Positions 50,840-60,600 of a stretch of 64,000 nt of DNA are shown here, one piece after another. A program made the translations under genes and the position numbers. Under the pieces are notes generated by a model. That model saw only the letters and a program-made list of their open reading frames with translations, made no database searches and had not been told where the DNA came from. Position 1 is the stretch's first letter. Each line of letters opens with the position of its first letter. Origin of the DNA: Bacteroidales bacterium (lineage in GTDB: Bacteria > Bacteroidota > Bacteroidia > Bacteroidales > JAADJA01); NCBI GenBank assembly GCA_020052415.1, contig JAGVPB010000042.1:1-64000 (forward strand), read 5' to 3'.

Positions 50840-51841
50840 ATGAGTACAAACAAATCAGGTGGATCAACATTGAAAAGTCTGGTAAAGCCAATTGCCGATT
50901 TAGTTATGACACCTATTACCTTTATCGCAGCTACCGCCTTTAAAAAGATGAGAGAGAACAACTTCAGGGATTTCCCAAGAAACAAGAAATTGTTGTTTAA
51001 AAAGGGTGTCTTCCCGATACTCGATCATTATTACGAACCCATGTTCAATACAAAGCACCTGCAATACAGCCTGCGTGATGACAGGGAACTGAATTCCCTG
51101 GATATGAATGCTGAACAACAACTTGAATTGTTAAACCAGTTCCGATACAATGATGAATTGCTTGCAATACCGATGGAAAAGACAGCCAAACACGAGTATC
51201 ATTACAACAATGGTTCTTTCCTGTCGGGCGATTCCGAATACCTCTATAATATGATAAGACACCTGAAGCCGGCAAATATAATTGAAATCGGCAGCGGATT
51301 TTCAACACTGATGGCTCTGAAAGCAATTGAAAAGAATAAATCGGAAAATGCTACTTATAACAGTAATATGATGTGCGTTGAACCTTACGAAATGGCCTGG
51401 CTCGAAAAAACCGATGCAGTTGTAATCCGCAAGAAAGTAGAAGACATTGAAATGTCATTTTTTGAAAAACTGGAGGCTAACGATATTTTATTCATTGATT
51501 CCTCTCACATCATAAGGCCGCAGGGTGATGTGCTTTTTATTTATTTAAGGATTTTACCAGTAATAAAACCTGGAGTGTACATTCATATTCATGATATTTT
51601 TACTCCTAAAGATTATCTTGATGAATGGATTTACAAGAACATCAGGTTATGGAACGAACAATATCTTGTTGAGGCATTTCTGAGCTATAACGAACATTTT
51701 AAGATCACCGGGGCATTGAATTTTCTCCGCCATAATTATTATAATGAGTTTTCTTCAAAATGCCCCATACTTAAAAAGCATATCGAAAGCGGGACCGAGC
51801 GCGAACCCGGATCCCTTTGGCTTAAAAAGGTTATGATGTAG
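50840..51841 (+). CDS. Class I methyltransferase (Methyltransf_24-like)
   Basis: 333 residues. An N-terminal helical part (to about 130) leads to the Rossmann domain: motif I IIEIGSGFSTLMALKAI, an acidic strand-2 end in MMCVEPYEMAWLE, and DILFIDSSHIIRPQGDV followed by PGVYIHIHDIF, typical of Methyltransf_24 proteins that act on sugars or small molecules. Substrate unknown. Cytoplasmic. A GAAC tract separates it from uvrB, which follows in the same direction. Confidence 0.8.
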   Translation: MSTNKSGGSTLKSLVKPIADLVMTPITFIAATAFKKMRENNFRDFPRNKKLLFKKGVFPILDHYYEPMFNTKHLQYSLRDDRELNSLDMNAEQQLELLNQFRYNDELLAIPMEKTAKHEYHYNNGSFLSGDSEYLYNMIRHLKPANIIEIGSGFSTLMALKAIEKNKSENATYNSNMMCVEPYEMAWLEKTDAVVIRKKVEDIEMSFFEKLEANDILFIDSSHIIRPQGDVLFIYLRILPVIKPGVYIHIHDIFTPKDYLDEWIYKNIRLWNEQYLVEAFLSYNEHFKITGALNFLRHNYYNEFSSKCPILKKHIESGTEREPGSLWLKKVMM

Positions 51842-51849
51842 TGGTGAAC

Positions 51850-51919
51850 CTTTATCACTGAACATTGAACTCAGAACTCAAAACTCAGAACTCGGAACCC
51901 TGAACTTCAAACATTGAAC
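51850..51919. repeat. GAAC heptamer tract running into the uvrB start
   Basis: ACTGAACATTGAAC, TCAGAACTCAAAACTCAG, AACTCGGAACC and CTGAACTTCAAACATTGAAC follow in 7-bp-like phase. The last TTGAAC unit contains the TTG (51914) that opens the uvrB frame. Confidence 0.8.
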
Positions 51920-53929
51920 TTTCAAATCACATCGGACTACCTGCCGACCGGCGACCAGCCGGAGGCCATCAGACAGCTGGTGGAAGGACTGCGCCGCGGC
52001 GACGAACACCAGGTTCTTCTTGGAGTTACCGGTTCAGGTAAGACTTTTACCATTGCCAATGTTGTTCAGGAAGTAAATCGCCCGACACTCGTACTGAGTC
52101 ATAACAAAACTCTTGCGGCCCAGCTTTACGGTGAATTCAAGCAATTTTTTCCAAACAACAAGGTTGAATATTTTGTTTCTTATTATGATTATTACCAGCC
52201 CGAAGCGTATCTGCCGGTGACGAATACCTACATTGAAAAAGATCTTTCCATCAACGATGAAATAGAAAAACTAAGACTAAGTGCGACGTCTTCCTTACTC
52301 TCGGGCCGCAGGGATGTCATCGTTGTATCGTCGGTGTCATGTATTTACGGAATAGGCAATCCGGAAGATTTCACAAACAATGTCATCCACATCAGATCAG
52401 GAGATATTATCCCCCGGAATAAATTCCTTCAATCGCTGGTGGCAAGTTTATATTCCCGGAATGAAATAGAATTTACACATGGTAAGTTCAGGGTGAAAGG
52501 CGATACGGTGGATATTTTTCCTGCTTACGCAGACATTGCTTACAGGATTATATTTTTTGGAGATGAGATCGAATCTATTGAAACATTTAATCCTGTGACC
52601 GGGCATAAATTCGAAAAGCTGGAAGACCTGAAAATATATCCGGCTAATATATTCGTCACCTCTCATGAGAAAATGAAAATGGCGATAACCGAGATTCAGC
52701 ACGATATGATTGGACAAACTCAATATTTCAAAGAAACTGAAAAACACCTTGAGGCCAAACGGCTTGAGGACAGGGTGATGTATGATATTGAAATGATGCG
52801 GGAGCTGGGATATTGTTCGGGGATTGAAAATTATTCCAGATATTTTGACGGGAGAAAACCGGGCACCCGCCCTTTTTGCCTGATAGATTACTTTCCGGAT
52901 GATTTCCTTCTTGTAATTGATGAAAGCCATGTGACTGTGCCTCAAATTAGAGCGATGTACGGAGGTGACCGTTCCCGCAAACAAACGCTTGTGGAATATG
53001 GATTCAGGCTTCCTGCTGCAATGGACAACCGGCCACTGAAATTCGATGAATTTGAGGCCATAGCCACCCAGGTGATCTATGTAAGCGCAACTCCTTCTGA
53101 TTATGAACTCCAGAAGTCGGAAGGAGTGGTTGTGGAGCAACTCATTCGTCCGACAGGATTGCTTGATCCGGTTATTGAAGTTAGGCCCAGTCTGAACCAA
53201 ATTGACGACCTTTTAGATGAAATAGAAAAGCGCAGGCTGGCGGGTGAAAGAGTTTTAGTTACTACTCTCACCAAACGTATGGCTGAAGAGTTGACAAAAT
53301 ACATGGCCAAACTGGATATCAAATGCAGATATATCCATTCGGAAGTTGAAACTCTCGACCGTGTCGAAATTCTGCGTGGCCTGCGGCTTGGCGACTTCGA
53401 TGTACTTGTCGGTGTGAACCTGTTGCGGGAAGGACTTGATCTGCCCGAAGTTTCTTTGGTTGCCATATTGGATGCTGACAAGGAAGGATTCCTGCGCTCT
53501 GAAAAATCTCTTACACAAACTGCCGGACGGGCTGCACGCAACCTGAATGCAAGAGTTATCTTTTATGCCGATAAAATGACCGATTCTATGAGAAAGACCA
53601 TAGAAGAAACAAACCGGCGAAGGATAAAACAGTTGAAATACAATGAAGAACACAACATCACACCCACGCAAATAATCAAATCAACTCAGTCCATACTTGG
53701 CCAGACAGCTGTCGCTGATTCAAAAGCCACTGAATCCAAAGCCTATATTGAAAGAGAAGGTATAGACATTGCGGCTGATCCACTGGTCAAATACATGAGT
53801 AAAGAACAAATTGAAAAAGCGATAGCTAAACTTGAACAACAGATGAAAGCTGCTGTTAAGGAACTCGACTTCATTGAAGCTGCAAGGTTCAGGGATGAAA
53901 TTTATGCTTTGAGGGAAAGATTGAAATGA
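51914..53929 (+). CDS. uvrB: Excinuclease ABC subunit B (UvrB)
   Basis: 671 residues, usual length. Walker A GVTGSGKT at 37-44; the beta-hairpin YYQPEAYLP that clamps DNA; DESH in [13 protein letters not shown]; helicase motifs [17 protein letters not shown] and QTAGRAARN; a C-terminal UVR domain ([27 protein letters not shown]). UvrB verifies damage in nucleotide excision repair. The start codon is TTG and lies within the GAAC repeat tract; homologues usually start MxFxLTSDYxPTGDQP, so the frame begins at the right place and a repeat-derived TTG has probably replaced an original ATG. No in-frame ATG is close. Confidence 0.95.
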   Translation: MNFQITSDYLPTGDQPEAIRQLVEGLRRGDEHQVLLGVTGSGKTFTIANVVQEVNRPTLVLSHNKTLAAQLYGEFKQFFPNNKVEYFVSYYDYYQPEAYLPVTNTYIEKDLSINDEIEKLRLSATSSLLSGRRDVIVVSSVSCIYGIGNPEDFTNNVIHIRSGDIIPRNKFLQSLVASLYSRNEIEFTHGKFRVKGDTVDIFPAYADIAYRIIFFGDEIESIETFNPVTGHKFEKLEDLKIYPANIFVTSHEKMKMAITEIQHDMIGQTQYFKETEKHLEAKRLEDRVMYDIEMMRELGYCSGIENYSRYFDGRKPGTRPFCLIDYFPDDFLLVIDESHVTVPQIRAMYGGDRSRKQTLVEYGFRLPAAMDNRPLKFDEFEAIATQVIYVSATPSDYELQKSEGVVVEQLIRPTGLLDPVIEVRPSLNQIDDLLDEIEKRRLAGERVLVTTLTKRMAEELTKYMAKLDIKCRYIHSEVETLDRVEILRGLRLGDFDVLVGVNLLREGLDLPEVSLVAILDADKEGFLRSEKSLTQTAGRAARNLNARVIFYADKMTDSMRKTIEETNRRRIKQLKYNEEHNITPTQIIKSTQSILGQTAVADSKATESKAYIEREGIDIAADPLVKYMSKEQIEKAIAKLEQQMKAAVKELDFIEAARFRDEIYALRERLK

Positions 53930-53952
53930 GAAATTAAAATTGGGAAATTGGA

Positions 53953-54552
53953 ATGAGTGTATGGATAATAAGCAGAGAAAATCAAATAACCGATTCATGG
54001 TCGGGTGGTACTACTACGCAATTGGCAATTTATCCTGAAAATTCAAGTTATCAGCAACGTAATTTCCTGTACCGGATAAGTACTGCAACAGTAGATATTG
54101 AGTAGTCCGTCTTTACAAAACTTCCCGGTGTATCACGGGTAATTTTGATCATTGAAGGAAACCTGAAGATTGAACACAAAGACAAATACACGAAGGACCT
54201 CAATAAATTTGACACGGATTATTTTCAGGGTGACTGGGAAACAAAAGTATTTGGTAAGGTCAGGGATTTCAATTTAATGACAACCGGCAGTGTCATTGGA
54301 TCTCTCAATGGCATGAGGCTCAAAAAGACAGAATCTTTTATGATAGAAATAACCGGACAGAATAAGATACGCGGTGTCTATTGCTTTAAGGGAAAACTTG
54401 AAATTAATACAGAAAATCAGATTTTCAATCTATTTGAAGGGGATTTTGCCCTGATTGAATACGACGAGGTTACAAGTCTTATTGAGACCACAGCAGTCTT
54501 ATTTAGTGAAATCGTTGTAGTAGAAATTCAATTTCAGCCATACTTATTATAA
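53953..54552 (+). pseudogene. HutD/Ves-family protein, interrupted by an in-frame TAG
   Basis: From the ATG at 53953 the frame reads MSVWIISRENQITDSWSGGT and on to ATVDIE (residue 50), then TAG at 54103-54105, then SVFTKLPGVSRVILIIEGN and onward to LLL-like end at 54552. The same frame is used before and after the stop, so the only lesion is one codon (probably AAG to TAG). WSGGTTTQLAIYPENSSY and GDWETKVFGKVRDFNLMT are HutD/Ves motifs. An open part from a TTG at 54145 exists, but it would lack the first beta-sheet. TAG ends other genes here (for example at 5187), so recoding is unlikely. HutD is a cupin-like protein linked to histidine use. Confidence 0.8.
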
Positions 54553-54563
54553 AAAATAATATT

Positions 54564-55496
54564 ATGAAACGAAAAAGCCTCACTCCTTTACTATTGGTTT
54601 TCACCGCAACATTATATTCATGCACTAGTCAACAAAAGCCCGACCGGGATTATGATGTGACGGTAATTTCCCCGGTTTTCATTAATAGTCATCCAAAAGT
54701 TTTATTTGATGAGGCTCACAATAATTTTCATAAATCAAACAAAACCTATCGTCCATTTGTCAGCCTGATCCGGAATGATGGTTTTGAAGTAAAGCCCAAT
54801 AAAAAACAATTTACTGCTGATTTATTGGGATCTTTTGATATCCTGATTATTTCAAATGCCAGGGGGAAAAAACAAAAAGAAGACTCGGCATTTACAGATG
54901 CAGAATGTTCTGCCGTGGCTAATTGGGTTAACAGTGGAGGAGCATTGTTGCTTATTGCAGATCATTATCCGTTTGGCGGAGTTGTTGAAAGTCTGTCACA
55001 AAAATTTGGCGTTCACATGTATAATGGGGAAACGGCAGATTCAATTTTTTTTGAAGGAAACGAACAATTCAGGGACAAACTTGTATTCAGCCGCGAAAAC
55101 GGTTTGCTCGGCGACAATCCAGTCTGCAATGGTTCGAACCAGTCCGAAAGTCTAAACAGAGTAGTCTCTGACAGGGGTCAAAGTCTAAGTATTCCTGACA
55201 ACGCAATGGTACTACTACGGTTGTCCGATAAATCATATCATGCCTTGCCGGATAGTGTCTGGCATGAAGGAAATAAAACATTCACCCGGTTTGCCGATCC
55301 GGTTTCAGCTGCCGGAAATTGCCAGGGATTAGCATTGAAACATGGAAATGGCCGGGTAGTAATACTGGGAGAAGCAGCAATGATAACAGCCCAGGTATAT
55401 GAGGGTGAAAAATTCGGAATGAATACTCCCGGAAACGATAACCGGCAGTTTGCATTGAACATTATGCACTGGCTGGCTAAAAAACTGGATCCATAA
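54564..55496 (+). CDS. Lipoprotein with DUF4350/GATase-like domain
   Basis: 310 residues. MKRKSLTPLLLVFTATLYSC is a lipoprotein signal with lipobox Cys. The body starts with a segment like KVLFDEAHNNFHKSNKTY, followed by FDILIISNARG, VANWVNSGGALLLIADHYP and later GRVVILGEAAMITAQ: alternating strands and helices as in the class I glutamine-amidotransferase-like fold of DUF4350 proteins. No catalytic Cys-His-Glu triad is evident, so it is probably a binding protein of the envelope. It follows the HutD remnant by 11 bases and may share a transcript. Confidence 0.7.
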   Translation: MKRKSLTPLLLVFTATLYSCTSQQKPDRDYDVTVISPVFINSHPKVLFDEAHNNFHKSNKTYRPFVSLIRNDGFEVKPNKKQFTADLLGSFDILIISNARGKKQKEDSAFTDAECSAVANWVNSGGALLLIADHYPFGGVVESLSQKFGVHMYNGETADSIFFEGNEQFRDKLVFSRENGLLGDNPVCNGSNQSESLNRVVSDRGQSLSIPDNAMVLLRLSDKSYHALPDSVWHEGNKTFTRFADPVSAAGNCQGLALKHGNGRVVILGEAAMITAQVYEGEKFGMNTPGNDNRQFALNIMHWLAKKLDP

Positions 55497-55554
55497 AACA
55501 AGGCTTTAACAGAGATACGCGCCATTGATTTTTATATATGTTTAATTTAATAGT

Positions 55555-56424
55555 GTGGTCATTCAACACAGTAAAAAAATAAAAATACTTGAAACCCCGC
55601 GGGATGCAATGCAGGGACTTCACAAAATTATCCCGACCAGTAATAAAGTAAAACTGATAAATGCACTGTTAAGAGTTGGATTCGACATCATAGATATCGG
55701 AAGCTTTGTTTCTAAGAGTTCGGTACCACAGATGAGCGACACGGCAGATGTATTGAACCAAATTGATCTTGCGGATACTTCTTCAAAAATATTAGTCCTC
55801 GTTGTTAATCAAAAGGGAGCTGAGTTTGCGGCAGGTTTTGAACAGATTCACTTTATCGGATATCCCTTTTCTACTTCACCTGTTTTTCTAAAAAGGAATA
55901 TTAATTCGGATACTGACAATGCTTGGAAAACCATCAATGAGATTCAAAATACTAGTATTCGGGCAAATAAGCATTTTTTAGTTTATTTATCAATGGCCTT
56001 CGGAAATCCTTACGGTGACCCTGATGGCATTCAACTGATATACCATTGGACAGAAAAACTTCAGGGAATCGGAATCAAAACCATCAATCTGTCGGATATA
56101 ACAGGTGTCGCTACACCCGAATCCATTGAGAAAATTTATTCCATGCTAACCGGTAATTTTCCCGACATTGAATTTGGAATCCACCTGCATATTAATCAGG
56201 ATGATGGATACAGGAAAATTGAGGCTGCCCATAAAAACGGATGCATTATTTTCGATGGTGTGATAAACGGAATGGGAGGATGTCCGATGACAGGTTATGA
56301 ATTACTGGGAAACCTGCCGACAAGTACTATCATTGATTTTTCGATAAAAAACAATATCCAGATTAATATTGCTCGCCACCGGTTCAGTAATGCAATTGTT
56401 TTGGCTAACGAAATACTCAGCTGA
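55555..56424 (+). CDS. HMG-CoA lyase-like enzyme (HMGL/DRE-TIM family)
   Basis: 289 residues, start GTG at 55555. A DRE-TIM barrel: metal/catalytic R-D appears as ETPRDAMQG (family form EVGPRDGLQ), the His pair in FGIHLHINQD, and the catalytic Cys loop GMGGCPMTG near the C-terminus. These three sites match 3-hydroxy-3-methylglutaryl-CoA lyase, which makes acetoacetate and acetyl-CoA in leucine breakdown. The first motif differs from canonical (A-M in place of G-L), so a related acyl-CoA lyase is possible. No other leucine-degradation gene is in the window. Confidence 0.8.
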   Translation: MVIQHSKKIKILETPRDAMQGLHKIIPTSNKVKLINALLRVGFDIIDIGSFVSKSSVPQMSDTADVLNQIDLADTSSKILVLVVNQKGAEFAAGFEQIHFIGYPFSTSPVFLKRNINSDTDNAWKTINEIQNTSIRANKHFLVYLSMAFGNPYGDPDGIQLIYHWTEKLQGIGIKTINLSDITGVATPESIEKIYSMLTGNFPDIEFGIHLHINQDDGYRKIEAAHKNGCIIFDGVINGMGGCPMTGYELLGNLPTSTIIDFSIKNNIQINIARHRFSNAIVLANEILS

Positions 56425-56550
56425 AAATCTATTGATAGTCCCTGACAAATTACTTTATTCCAAAAACAATAATTTCTTTAAGGCACTCTATTCTTTATCA
56501 ATTGGATTTTGATCCGGACATAATAATCCTTGCGCAATATATTTTTTATA

Positions 56551-56558
56551 TAAATTTG
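56551..56558 (+). promoter_or_regulatory. -7 box TAAATTTG for the Fnr-like gene
   Basis: An exact TAnnTTTG, 23 bases upstream of the ATG at 56582, with TTGC about 17 bases further upstream as a weak -33 element. Confidence 0.5.
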
Positions 56559-56581
56559 TCTGCATGAATCCTGTATAAAGT

Positions 56582-57286
56582 ATGCGAAATCTTGATTGCA
56601 GCAATTGCCTGATACACTACAAGTCCTGCTTCTTATCCATGAGCCGGGAAGATTTGCTTTTAATGAATGAGACCAAGATCAGCACCTTTTATAAAAAAGG
56701 ACAGATCGTATTTCATGAGGGAAGACACCCTAATGGAATTTATTGTATCAAAAGCGGTATGATTAAAATATCAAAAACCGGAATTGACGGAAAAGAACAA
56801 ATTGTAAGACTGGTAATGCCGGGAGGTCTGCTGGGAATACGGGCATTTGTAGCAGAAAGAAACTACCAGGCCTCGGCGACCGCTTTAGATGACTCGGTGA
56901 TTTGTGTGATAGATAAAAAAACTTTCTATGATATTATTTCAAAATACCCTTACATTCTGCATTGTATAATAAAAAATCTCAGCAGTTTGCTTGAAGATGC
57001 AGAGAACAAGCTTACTTCCATAGCACAGAAACCCGTGAGGGAAAGAATTGCCGAAACCCTTATTACCCTTAATAACATTTTCATAGGGGGGGACTGTCAG
57101 TGCGAAAAATATACCATTAACCTTTCGCGGGAAGATTTGGCTAATCTGGTTGGAACTGCAACAGAAACAATCATCCGGATACTTTCAGAATTTAAAGATG
57201 CGAATCTTATTATTATCGTTGGCCGAAAAATTATATTGCATGATATTGAAGGGTTAAAAAAAATTGCCCGCAAGCTCGACATTTAA
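56582..57286 (+). CDS. Crp/Fnr-family regulator with Fnr-like cysteines
   Basis: 234 residues. N-terminal Cys at 6, 9 and 16 (CSNCLIHYKSC, C-x2-C-x6-C) plus Cys108 (SVICVID) resemble the four ligands of the oxygen-labile 4Fe-4S cluster in E. coli FNR (C-x2-C-x5-C plus one central Cys). A cNMP-binding beta-roll spans about 25-125. The C-terminal winged HTH has the recognition helix in GTATETIIRILSEF, keeping the Glu and Arg that contact TGAT-type half-sites. Two matching palindromes lie downstream at 57319 and 57360, in front of the formate dehydrogenase operon, so it is probably the oxygen-responsive activator of that operon. Confidence 0.85.
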   Translation: MRNLDCSNCLIHYKSCFLSMSREDLLLMNETKISTFYKKGQIVFHEGRHPNGIYCIKSGMIKISKTGIDGKEQIVRLVMPGGLLGIRAFVAERNYQASATALDDSVICVIDKKTFYDIISKYPYILHCIIKNLSSLLEDAENKLTSIAQKPVRERIAETLITLNNIFIGGDCQCEKYTINLSREDLANLVGTATETIIRILSEFKDANLIIIVGRKIILHDIEGLKKIARKLDI

Positions 57287-57318
57287 CCTTATATATTCCT
57301 TCCATGGCTATGACTTAA

Positions 57319-57334
57319 TATGATAATCGTCATA
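57319..57334. promoter_or_regulatory. Fnr/Crp-type palindrome TATGAT-AATC-GTCATA
   Basis: Half-sites TATGAT and GTCATA with a 4-base spacer; the core TGAT-N4-GTCA is one base from the FNR core TGAT-N4-ATCA. It lies 367 bases upstream of fdhA, 33 bases after the fnr-like stop. Confidence 0.5.
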
Positions 57335-57359
57335 TTATATCGTATTAAAAATCATTTCC

Positions 57360-57381
57360 GGTTTTGATAAAAATCATAACC
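57360..57381. promoter_or_regulatory. Fnr-type box TTGAT-AAAA-ATCAT with extended arms
   Basis: Half-sites GGTTTTGAT and ATCATAACC separated by AAAA; the core TTGAT-N4-ATCAT matches the FNR consensus TTGAT-N4-ATCAA at nine of ten positions. The extra GGTT/AACC symmetry makes chance less likely. It lies about 305 bases upstream of fdhA. Confidence 0.6.
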
Positions 57382-57671
57382 ACTTTTATCCTATGTTCAT
57401 AACATTGTCGCGGACTTTATGATTCTTTCGTTGTAACAACTTAGGTACTATCGTTGGATTAAATTTTATAATTTGTTTGATTGAATGGACCACAGGATGG
57501 TATTGGTTGATACAAATAATAATTAAAGATCGCAAATTGGCAAAGCATATTTTAACGTAGGAATTAAAAAAAATAATTTACACTTATATCCTTGATTATT
57601 AAAGTAATAGATTTTTATTGTGAAATTAGTATTGTGCTGTCATGTAATTAAATATTCAATACTTATCTTTT

Positions 57672-57678
57672 AGGGAGG
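57672..57678 (+). promoter_or_regulatory. Strong Shine-Dalgarno AGGGAGG before fdhA
   Basis: AGGGAGG ends 7 bases before the ATG at 57686. The next gene also has one (AGGAGA at 60831-60836). Most genes in this window lack such sites, as is normal for Bacteroidetes, so this marks the operon as different. Confidence 0.7.
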
Positions 57679-57685
57679 TATTTAT

Positions 57686-60600
57686 ATGGAAATGAACAGA
57701 AGGTCTTTTTTTAAACGGAGTGTTTTTACACTTGGTACTATTATTTCTGTATTTGGTTTCCCATACTTAGCATGGGCAGAAAAGAAAAAGTTCAAAACTA
57801 CCTTAACAAAGGAAACAACGACCATTTGCCCTTATTGTGGCGTGGGATGCGGAATGATTGTTTCTACCAGAGATGGGAAAATAATCAATATTGAAGGAGA
57901 TGCAAATCACCCTATTAATGAAGGTTCGTTGTGTTCTAAAGGTTCAGCTCTTTTTCAGGTTGTTTCCAATGAACGTCGCCTGGACTCAGTCCTTTACAGG
58001 GCACCCGGCTCTGCAAATTGGGAGAAAAAAGATTGGGCATGGACTTTAGAAAAAATAGCAAAGAATATAAAGGATACACGCAATCGTACTTTTGTTAAAG
58101 AAAAGGATGGACAAATCGTAAACCGTACCGATGGTATCGCGCAACTTGGCGGCGCAGCACACGATACAGAAGAATGTTACCTTTTTAGCAAATTAGCTCG
58201 AGCTTTAGGCATATATTGGATAGATCATCAGGCACGTCTATGTCATTCTTCAACAGTAGCCTCACTTGCTGCTACTTTTGGAAGAGGCGCTATGACAAAT
58301 CATTACAACGACCTTCAAAATTCAGATGTTATAATGGTTATGGGATCTAACATTGTAGAAATGCACCCTTTAGCATCCAAATGGATTATGAAAGCTAAAG
58401 AAAAGGGAGCAAAAATCATATCATCTGACCCACGCTTCACACGAACTTCTTCCATTGCCGATATTTATACTCAATTTCGCTCAGGTACTGATATTGCTTA
58501 TGTTGGCGGTATGATTAACTATGCATTGCAACATGACAGAATTCAAAAAAATTATGTAGTAAATTGTACTAACGCATCCTTTATCGTAAATGATAAATAT
58601 AGTTTTAACGATGGTCTTTTTGCAGGCTATGATCCTATAAAAAGAAAGTACAATAAAGATTTTTTAAAATATGAATTGGATATTGAAGGCAATCCCAAAA
58701 GGGATAATTCATTGCAAGATCCAAGATGTGTTTTTCAGTTGATGAAGAAACATTACCAAAGATATGATGTAAAAACAGTATGTAATACTACCGGTACACC
58801 AGAAGAAAAATATCTTGAAGTTTGTGATTTGTTTACAAGCACATATCCCGAAGATAAATCCGCCACATGGTGTTATGCTATGGGATCAACACAACATACG
58901 GTGGGAGTACAATACATCAGGACGTATGCTATACTTCAATTACTTCTCGGTAATATTGGAATAGCCGGAGGTGGAATCAATGCACTTCGCGGAGAATCAA
59001 ATGTTCAGGCCTCAACTGATATGGCATTGCTATTTCATATTTTACCAGGATACCTTGCCTCTCCATCGCCCGATGATGTTGACTTGAAGGCATATATTGA
59101 AAAATATACTCCAAAATCAAAAGATCCAAAATCAGCTAATTGGTGGGGAAATTATTCAAAATATATTACAAGCCTGCTTAAAGCGTGGTGGGGTGAACAT
59201 GCACAAGCAGATACTGAAGGCGGTTACTGTTATAACTATATACCTAAAAAATCAGGCCTGCATGACCATATACATCTTTTTGAAAATATATATAAAGGAA
59301 AAATAGAAGGATTGCTCGCATGGGGTCAGAATCCTGCTGTTGGCGGTCCAAATTCAGAAAAAGAAAGAGAGGCACTGGGCAAATTAAAGTGGCTCGTTGT
59401 TGCTGAATTGTGGGAAACTGAAACAGCCCAATTCTGGAAACGACCTAATGTAAATCCTGCTGATATCCAGACAGAAGTCTTTTTGCTCCCTGCCTGTGCA
59501 TCACTTGAAAAAGAAGGCTCTGTAAGCAATTCAGGACGCTGGGCACAATGGAGATATGCTGCTATACATCCGGGGGACCCCGATTGGCACGGTGATGCAC
59601 GTTCCGATTTGTGGATTGTTGATGCATTATTTAAATGTATTAAAAAAGAATATCTGAAAAATCCTGGTGTATTCCCCGATCCATTACTCAAATTAAATTG
59701 GGATTATGGAACAGGCGATGAAATAGATGTAAACAGAGAACCAAATGCTCATTATGTCGCTTCTGAAATAAACGGATATTTTATTGAAAACGGACAAAGA
59801 AAAGGACAAGTGCCTGGTTTTGCTAAATTAGCCGATAATGGTTCAACAGCATGCGGAAATTGGATATATTGCGCCGGTTATGTTAATTGGAGCGATGCCG
59901 AAGGAATTGATAAAACAGCATCAAATTATGTTAAGAATGAACTCGGTGAATTCTCAAACCGTTATGCGAAACGTATAGCTGAGAAAGACGAGCCGAAAGC
60001 ACAACAACTTATAGCAGAAGGAAGGGCTCCGGGTATGAACCTTAACTGGTCGTGGTGTTGGCCCGTTAACCGTCGGATTCTTTATAACAGAGCTTCGGTA
60101 AATCAAGAAGGAAATCCTTTGAATCCCACACGTTGGGTTATTCGTTGGAATCCTGATTTGGCTGAAGGTAAAGGTGCTTTTGAAGGTGATGTCCCTGATG
60201 GGCCTTGGGCACCGGGCGAAAAACATCCATTCATTATGAATGAAGAAGGTGTTGGAAGATTATTTTCAGCTAAACTAAATGATGGTCCTTTCCCTGAACA
60301 CTATGAACCATTGGAATCACCTATTTCAAAGAATCCATTCTCGGGACAAATGATTAATCCCGCAATTATTCTCCTCCATCAGGGGGATGATTTAAATAAA
60401 GAATTGAATAATGTCGGTTCAAATAACAAATTTCCTATAGTAGCAACAACTATGCGGTTAACCGAACATTGGCAGGCAGGAGCAATGACAAGAAATCTTC
60501 CATGGCAGGCAGAACTTATGCCAGACCTTTTTGTAGAAATTAGTCATGAACTGGCTTCTATCAAAGATATAGCAAATGGTGATCGAGTTACTGTTTCTTC

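Noticed and set aside
52448-53671. Minus-strand frames of 138-250 residues
   Set aside because: They are antisense to uvrB, whose conserved motifs cover the same stretch.
54103-54105. TAG read as an amino acid in this organism
   Set aside because: TAG ends other intact genes in the window (CotH at 5187-5189, fdhA at 60830-60832), so general recoding is unlikely.
54145-54552. A separate 135-residue gene starting at a TTG
   Set aside because: The same frame extends upstream into a HutD N-terminus starting at 53953, broken only by TAG; the shorter frame would lack half of the fold.
58181-58260. Selenocysteine at the formate dehydrogenase active site
   Set aside because: The codon at the expected place is a Cys codon (ARLCHSST), with no in-frame TGA; the enzyme is the Cys type.
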